Shown piece by piece: positions 58,316-64,000 of a stretch of 64,000 nt of DNA. The translations under genes and the position numbers were made by a program. The notes under the pieces are model-generated. The model saw only the letters and a program-made list of their open reading frames with translations. It was not told the origin of the DNA and searched no databases. Origin of the DNA: Aurifilum marmelostoma (taxonomy: Eukaryota; Ascomycota; Sordariomycetes; Diaporthales; Cryphonectriaceae); assembly GCA_027559495.1 (NCBI GenBank), contig JAMXSV010000026.1:1488001-1552000 (forward strand), written 5' to 3'. The first letter of the stretch is position 1. The number at the start of each line of letters is the position of its first letter.

Positions 58316-60215
58316 CGTTTTCTATACAGATGCAGCCAGGGTAGGGTATAGACAGCGGATGATAGAAGGAAGCAGGGGGGGAGAGATGGCTAGTGAAAGA
58401 AGCCCGATGCGACGATATGGAACCGGCCTTGTGTGCGACGGTGTGCGGGAAGGACGAGCTCTGTGTAAGTGTCGAGACGGACCACAATGGTGTTTGTCGG
58501 CGGTGTGATATCAGCCTATCCATATAGACGAGAGAAAGATATGTGCCCTGGACTGCTCAGGTGCCGTCGAGTAGTTGTTGTATGTCTGCATGTACGCCGC
58601 AACGGGGCGGAATGACGGCGGCGACGGAGGAGGAGGAGGAGGAGTAGTGAAATGGGGACATGACAAAAGGAAAGACGAGAGACAGAGACGGACATGACAT
58701 GGTCAAAAACCCCGTTGCGAGATGATGATGGTCGCCAGTCTAGCCTATCCCAAGTCTAGCAAGACAAGATAGTCTGGATCGCGAGAGAGATCTCGAAGGA
58801 ACAAAGCGCACTAGGAGCAAGAACAGCACCGCCCTTGTGTGCTGCGGCTGTGATGCTAGCAGCTCGCTCGATCAGACCGTTTCGCTACGAGGAGACACGC
58901 GCGTCAGGTTCGTTTGTTCTCTGGTCCGTGGGCCCCATCAGAGAGAGACACAATGGGATGGATCCCTTTCCCTTTGGGTCGTCCCAAGCAACCCCAGGCG
59001 TGCCAGGGCCCTTCGCCCTTTCCCCCAATTCCCAAAGGGGGCCCAGACGGAGGCTCAAAACGACGTCATCGTGCCGAAGACGGCGTAGCAGTGCCAGTCT
59101 TGGTTGTCATGGCGGCCTAGGCTGGTGTGCCTGGCCAGTCCCCACAGGGCCTAGACACCCCCCTCCTCCAGAAAATGTCCTGTGGTGGTGGAACAGGCAG
59201 GGCCCAGCCCCTGGGGGAGGAGCTGCGAACGCTCCGACATTTTACATGTCTTTCATACAGGCAGGCCGAAACCAGCGTCGGCAATTTTCCGTAACTTGTC
59301 GTATTTTTTTTTTCCTCCTTATTTTCTTATCCCCTTTTCTTGCCCCTCGTCCCTTTTGGTTCGCATCTTCCATCTTCCTCCTGCCTTGGCAAAACATGAG
59401 ACCCAAGGTATCGTCAAAAGCGCTGTTGATCTGCCGATCAAAGGGTCTCATACTGGGAGCGTCAGCCACTACGTACTAAACAAGATTCACTAGACCAGAT
59501 CGCTACTGTACCATCTTGAGTCGGCTTGCCCCAGTGCCACGTGAGGTGGCGAGGACGATTGTATCATGGATGACCCATTTATCATCGTTTATCAATCGCG
59601 TTTCCTGCAGTGAATACATACATACTGGTGCATAGCTGTGCTATATATCCTGCGAGAATGATGGCCGGCCCTGCAGAGCTCGACCCGGAGATCCGGTAAC
59701 CACTGAGCCAGGGTCTTCACCATCAGGCCCCACCCCCTCATCACTCCCCCACTGCTACCCTGCCAAGCACGTACAAGTATACTACAGGGCATTTCAAATG
59801 TACAGCACGGTATCGCCACGCCGTGGCTAAGCTGATGATGGGTGGCCTCCATAGGCAGGGACGACAGCATTCACCACCAGCCTTATAGTCTCAATGAAGC
59901 CTTACATAGCCTGCCACGTCAATTCATATACACAACAAAGAGAGGTCAGCCCGCCAGCTCACTTTGTACACATCACATTGCTACACATGCAAGCCTCAAT
60001 CAAGAAGTTCCCCCGCCAGGCTGAGTAGAAGAGGCCAGGGATACGTAGCACCGAAATCGTGAATGCCCCTCCAAAAACCAGTTTTCCTCCTCCATACTTG
60101 GTTCACCAAAATCCTCAAGAAAGCAGCATACCACCAACTTAATATACCATTTCCAAGCCTTCTGTTTTGATTCTGTTTCAAGACTTTATTCTCTGGAGAG
60201 AAAACACAATCCACC
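58316..60215. other. 1.9 kb divergent region EIS1 / tyrosine phosphatase
   Basis: Contains a GGA/GAG repeat (about 58627-58645). A 214-codon open stretch (58835-59479) has biased composition and no family likeness. No supported gene. Confidence 0.5.
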
Positions 60216-61294
60216 ATGTCCTCCGTCTCAGACCCCCTCGCCAAGGGCGAGACCGCCCCTCTCCACGACGGCGGCTTCCACACCATCCTGAACTTTCGCG
60301 ATGTGGGCGCCACCATCAACGCCCACCTCAACAAGAAGATCCTCAAGGAGGGCCTTCTCTTCCGCTCTGCACGCCCCGACGAGGCCACACTCGCAGACCG
60401 GGAGCGCCTCAGGACGCACTACGGCATCAAGACCGTCATGGACCTCCGCAGCAAAACCGAGCACAGCCAGGCCGCCGAGAAGCGCGCCGCCCTCACGAGG
60501 AGCCCAGAGGTCGTGGCTAAGAACAAGGCGCTGGCGCAGCCTGCGCAGATACCGGGGATCGCGTACCATGAGGTCAAGATCACGGGTCCTGGTTTTGAGA
60601 AGCATATGTTGGGCCAGATGAGCTGGGGAGGTTTCTTGTGAGTAACAACTGTGAATTTCCAAATTTCTCTTCTTAAGAAGAGTTTGACGAAAGAAGAAGA
60701 AGAAGAAGAAGAAGAAACCACAGCGAAGTAGGGGAAAAAAGGGGAAACAAAACAAATCTAACGCCACTGGCTAGCAAACTCATCTCCCTATACACAATCG
60801 GCCAGCGCATGCCCGCAATCGCCGTCATGGGCCGCGAGGTGATGACTCCCCTCGGCCTGCTAGGCCTGGCAAACGACACACTAGACGCCTCCGGCCCAGA
60901 CATCGCCATAGGCCTGCGGACCCTGCTGCCAGCATCGGCCTCTTCCTCGCGGCAGCAACAGCAGCCCCTCCCCATCCTGGTCCACTGCACCCAGGGCAAG
61001 GATCGCACCGGCCTGATGATCTGCCTGCTCCTGCTCATCTGCTCCGTGTCCGTCGAGGCCATTGCGTACGACTACGAGCTCACCGACGAGAAGCTCGCCG
61101 AGGAGCGGGGCCAGCGGATGCAGGAGATCCGCGACATGGGCCTGAGCGACGAGTTCGGCCGGACGGTCAAGGGGTTCGTGCAGGGGGTCACTGCCCACCT
61201 GGAGGACAAGTACGGGGGCTTGGACAGGTATCTGGATGGGATTGGCTTTTGTGAGGGTGATAGGGCGGCATTGAGAGAGTCGCTAATGTGTTGA
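60216..61294 (+). CDS. Tyrosine/dual-specificity phosphatase (Y_phosphatase3 type)
   Basis: Phosphatase of the Y_phosphatase3 (PF13350-like) family. Exons 60216-60637 and 60775-61294 give 313 aa; the 137-nt intron has GTGAGT and CTAG and holds a GAA repeat. The N-terminal part has NFRDVG and GLLFRSARPDE, which in this family form the start of the fold, and GIKTVMDLRSKTE. The active-site loop is VHCTQGKDRTG, with nucleophile Cys212 and Arg218, followed by a helix (LMICLLLLICSVSVEAIAYDYELT). Some members act on phosphoinositides as well as phosphotyrosine; the substrate here is unknown. A Ser/Gln insert (SASSSRQQQQP) sits just before the active site. Confidence 0.9.
60691..60716. repeat. (GAA)n triplet repeat in intron
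   Basis: Eight to nine AAG/GAA units inside the only intron of the phosphatase gene. Confidence 0.9.
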
Positions 61295-62020
61295 GACAAG
61301 ACTTTTTTGGGTAGTGAGAGACGAAGGTGAGGAGAAGTCTGCGAGTTGTTAGATGCATGCATGTGCATGAGCAAGGCGTTGGAGAATACGTGTCGTTACA
61401 CGACACACGGGTACAGTCCCTTTGAACAAGTCTGGAACCTAGACACATTGCTTTGATTTAACATAGACCACACGGAAACGGAAAGTACATATATAACTCA
61501 AACATGTACTTGAGAGAAACCCGTGCGCGAGAGAGGCTTAGCAGCACCCGTGACAAGTGACTGCTTCAGCCGCACAGAGCAATGTGCCCAGACGACAGCG
61601 ATCGCAGACTATAACCCTGCCCTGTTTCCCATATCCCATCACATCTCAATGGTCTGCGAAATTGCCACCCCCCCCCTTCCCAACAACAATCCAGCGTACA
61701 TATTCTCTACTATATGAACACCTCGCTGCCTTCATGTCCGACGAGGGCGTTCCATCGTTGACAAAACGGTCGCTGACCTCGTCCATCTCAAGGAAACGAC
61801 ATTCATCCTGCCTATATCGTCCGCCCTCCTTTCATAGCCCCCAGGGCCGATCATGCCAGGCTTCAAACGGCCATCCTCGAGGGAGTCGTAAGTGAGAGTC
61901 GCCCGGTCATAGATGCATCAACACAAAAAGGCCCTGCACAGTGAGGACACGCAGGTTCTGAGGACGACTTGCTGGCGCAACATCGAGTGCTTAATCTTGT
62001 TTTGATGATTCCGTCGGGTA
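61295..62020. other. Convergent intergenic phosphatase / small Cys-rich ORF
   Basis: 0.73 kb with a C-rich run (61669-61677). No supported gene. Confidence 0.5.
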
Positions 62021-62236
62021 TCATGCGGCCTTTGGCCTCTGAATCTTCTGTGGAGAGGTACAGGCCGCGTCCGAGTCCCATATCCAACATTGCTCGCACG
62101 ATCCGATCATATCGATGTTTGCCCATATGGTCTTGTCGGCGCAGGGAGTCTGAATGAGGCTAGCTGGGTTGCAGAACTTGGCAAAAGTGAAGGTTTGATG
62201 CCTGCACCGGAACGTGTGGGCATAATATTCGCACAT
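62021..62236 (-). CDS. Small Cys-rich protein, possible fungal zinc-binding family
   Basis: A 71-aa ORF with the pattern MCEYYAHTFRCRH, then AKFC and PC, then a CxxC pair (SCEQC, residues 47-50) and a final Cys at 59: eight Cys-or-His positions at 2, 11, 13, 22, 32, 47, 50 and 59. The opening MCxYxxxTFxCxH recalls a widespread family of small ascomycete proteins of unknown function (from memory), which suggests metal binding rather than secretion; there is no signal peptide. The ORF is uninterrupted from the ATG at 62236 to TGA. A further 5' or 3' exon cannot be excluded. Confidence 0.5.
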   Translation of the reverse strand: MCEYYAHTFRCRHQTFTFAKFCNPASLIQTPCADKTIWANIDMIGSCEQCWIWDSDAACTSPQKIQRPKAA

Positions 62237-64000
62237 CGTGAATGGCCCCGACAGAAGCAGCAGGGTAAATATTATGTGTGGAGGGTTCACTTTCACGCGG
62301 TCGTGTGCTTGCGTGGATACAGACCAGGCTCGTGCTCTAGCTCTGAGGAGAGCACATGCAGACCAATTTACAAGCGAACGCGAGGGGGGGGGATGTGAGA
62401 GAGAATGCCATACGAGCAATCAGAGGGTTGTAACGGCTGCCGAGAAGGCGAGATATATCCACGAGGGACCGTACTGACGTGCACCGCATTGGCTCATTCG
62501 TCAGATCATATGCAGAAGGAGAAGGTTGCATCTGAACCTGGGAAGCGCTGGTGCACATGAGCAAGCACCGCTGCTTCACTCACCCAAACACTTACGTCCT
62601 GACGGATAGGGGCGGATCAGCTCTCCCCGTTGGGCAGCTCATAGCGCTTTCGGTATGAGACAAACATGCGTCCATCAGGGCTCTCACGAGACCCAAGGGA
62701 TATGTCTGACCGTCCCGTACGTGGCAGCATACACGTGTGCAGGGCCTTCAAGGCCACTGCGGTGGCGCGAATTCCTCCACCGTGTCCGGAAAACCTCACC
62801 TGTCCAACGACGCCAGCTGGCCAGGCCTCCCGGATCAAGGTACGTAGAACATGTGGTCCTCCACCAGCAGACGAATCTAGGCTCAGCGGCCTCAATCAGA
62901 TGCAAGACAAAGTCCCCAACGACCGCATCACTTATTTAGGATGTCATCTAACTAATGCTTGGGAAACGTCCTTACTAGATGCATTGGATCCCGACCCTAG
63001 GCCACTGCCAGTCTATGAGACGGTCTGCAGGCTGTACAAGTCATGCTGGTTGTGTGACCTGAATCGAGCAGCCTTCAGAGTGGGCTGCAGAGACTGGTCG
63101 ACACGGCAGAACTGCAGTACGTGTCCGCTCTGGGCTCACCAGGCACTTCAACTCAGCAGGTCCTTCTCCGTGCAAGCATCGAGAGGGGGCCTGCGCGGAG
63201 GGTGTGCGGACAGTCTTGTAAAAAAAAAAAAAAAAAAAAAAAAGGTGAGCAAGTAAAGCATTTGCGACGAGAGGGATTGGGCCTAGTTGACGTGGTATTT
63301 CGTTGGTGTTTACCGCTTGGCGCAGTGTAAGCCATCCAGTACCTCCTTGAGAGCGGACGGTGTGTCTGACGGCTTTGCAAACATCCTCACCGCTAGTTTG
63401 CATTCCGCTCCCCCATCGTATTTTGGGCGGCATATACGCAAGAGATATGATGCGTCACCCTGTAAGTAGGCCACGCTTGTGGTTTGTCGTGGTGCGCATG
63501 GTTTGATTGAGCGAGAAGGTTAGTCACCATACCCGGACATGCCAGACCGTGAAAGATCAAAGCCACCAACAAACCAAGCACGACGCGCGCCTGTTTTGAT
63601 GGTTGAAGAGCTCTGCAACGACGAGTTGCAACGAGACCGCGTCGCAGCACGGCTTTCGAAGGTCGCTCTCGGCCGGCACCACATGAACGGTGCACCTCGG
63701 CACTCTCACCACAGAGTGTGGTATCGGGAAATTGGGTGGCTAAAACTGGGCTTGCATAAAGGAATGAAATGCTAGGGGAATTTCCCGAGAACCGGACCGT
63801 TGGTCTGTTGTGGTGTAGTGGTGTGGTTTAGCTCGTCGTGGCGTGCCGTCCCTGGAGTAGTCGTCTTGAGGACAGAGAGGGAGAGCCTCGTGGCTAAGCT
63901 GCAAGTAAGATGCGCCCTTAAATATGGTTACTATCCTGATGGTGGGCGGTGAGGTACGCCTGCAGCGACGACGAATAAATGCTCAAGCCTTGTCGATTCT
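62237..64000. other. 1.8 kb right end, no recognised gene
   Basis: A 190-codon open stretch (62666-63256, plus) runs into the poly(A) tract and shows no family likeness. The rest is stop-rich on all frames. Confidence 0.5.
63220..63243. repeat. A24 homopolymer
   Basis: Longest homopolymer in the window. It could be a slippage tract or the tail of an old retroposed transcript; no recognisable body or target-site duplication was seen. Confidence 0.85.

Noticed and set aside
58835..59479. 214-codon plus ORF between EIS1 and the phosphatase
   Set aside because: Biased composition, no recognisable motif and homopolymer-driven stretches (Phe runs).
62666..63256. 196-codon plus ORF ending in poly-Lys
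   Set aside because: The Lys run is the A24 tract; the rest shows no family-like sequence.
1..64000. Secondary-metabolite cluster, transposon, CRISPR or viral insertion
   Set aside because: No PKS/NRPS/terpene signature, transposase, reverse transcriptase, terminal repeats, spaced direct repeats or viral proteins were found on either strand.

Overview
The window is nuclear DNA from a filamentous ascomycete, most likely a Sordariomycete. The evidence is about 23 protein genes at roughly one per 2.8 kb, short 50-330 nt GT-AG introns with CTRAY-type branch sites, pyrimidine-rich leaders, and a gene set typical of Pezizomycotina (POM34, HID1/ECM30, SEC39, MID1, an RFX factor, EIS1). Products were named from motifs and remembered family structure; no search was run. 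Exon boundaries were placed by hand from splice signals and reading-frame continuity. I saw no rRNA, convincing tRNA, transposon ORF, CRISPR array or secondary-metabolite cluster.

Layout. 1-11 kb, all plus strand: nucleoporin POM34, HID1/ECM30, an epoxide-hydrolase-like protein that lacks its catalytic motif, and signal peptidase subunit SPC3. 11.5-19.7 kb, minus strand: the cytoplasmic 5'-3' exonuclease XRN1, then SEC39, which is divergent from the complex I twin-CX9C subunit (20.1 kb). 21-28.5 kb: a fungal DUF protein, convergent with an OXNAD1-like flavin reductase, then glycogenin. A 3.7 kb gene-free gap follows. 32-47.5 kb: a Mn-type CDF transporter, MID1, YOP1, an RFX factor with a polyglutamine tract, a monoacylglycerol lipase, and an INA17-like mitochondrial protein. 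48-61.3 kb: RAMP4/YSY6, a lysine-rich SMAP-domain protein, the TFIIH kinase KIN28/CDK7, SFK1, EIS1 and a tyrosine phosphatase. The last 2.7 kb holds one small Cys-rich ORF and a 24-nt poly(A) run.

Functional picture. These are mostly housekeeping genes and do not form one pathway. ER, secretory and membrane-shaping proteins are nevertheless frequent (HID1, SPC3, SEC39, YOP1, RAMP4, MID1, SFK1, EIS1).

Most notable sequence-level result. Three conserved genes (the epoxide-hydrolase-like gene, glycogenin and the RFX factor) each lose frame at a plus-strand run of 6-7 G. In each, removing one G restores one continuous protein. The simplest reading is a systematic homopolymer over-call in the assembly, so automated annotation would mis-model these genes. 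Other points are the degenerate epoxide-hydrolase family member with a repeat tail, a 54-nt stop-free intron in the DUF gene, and several micro-exons.
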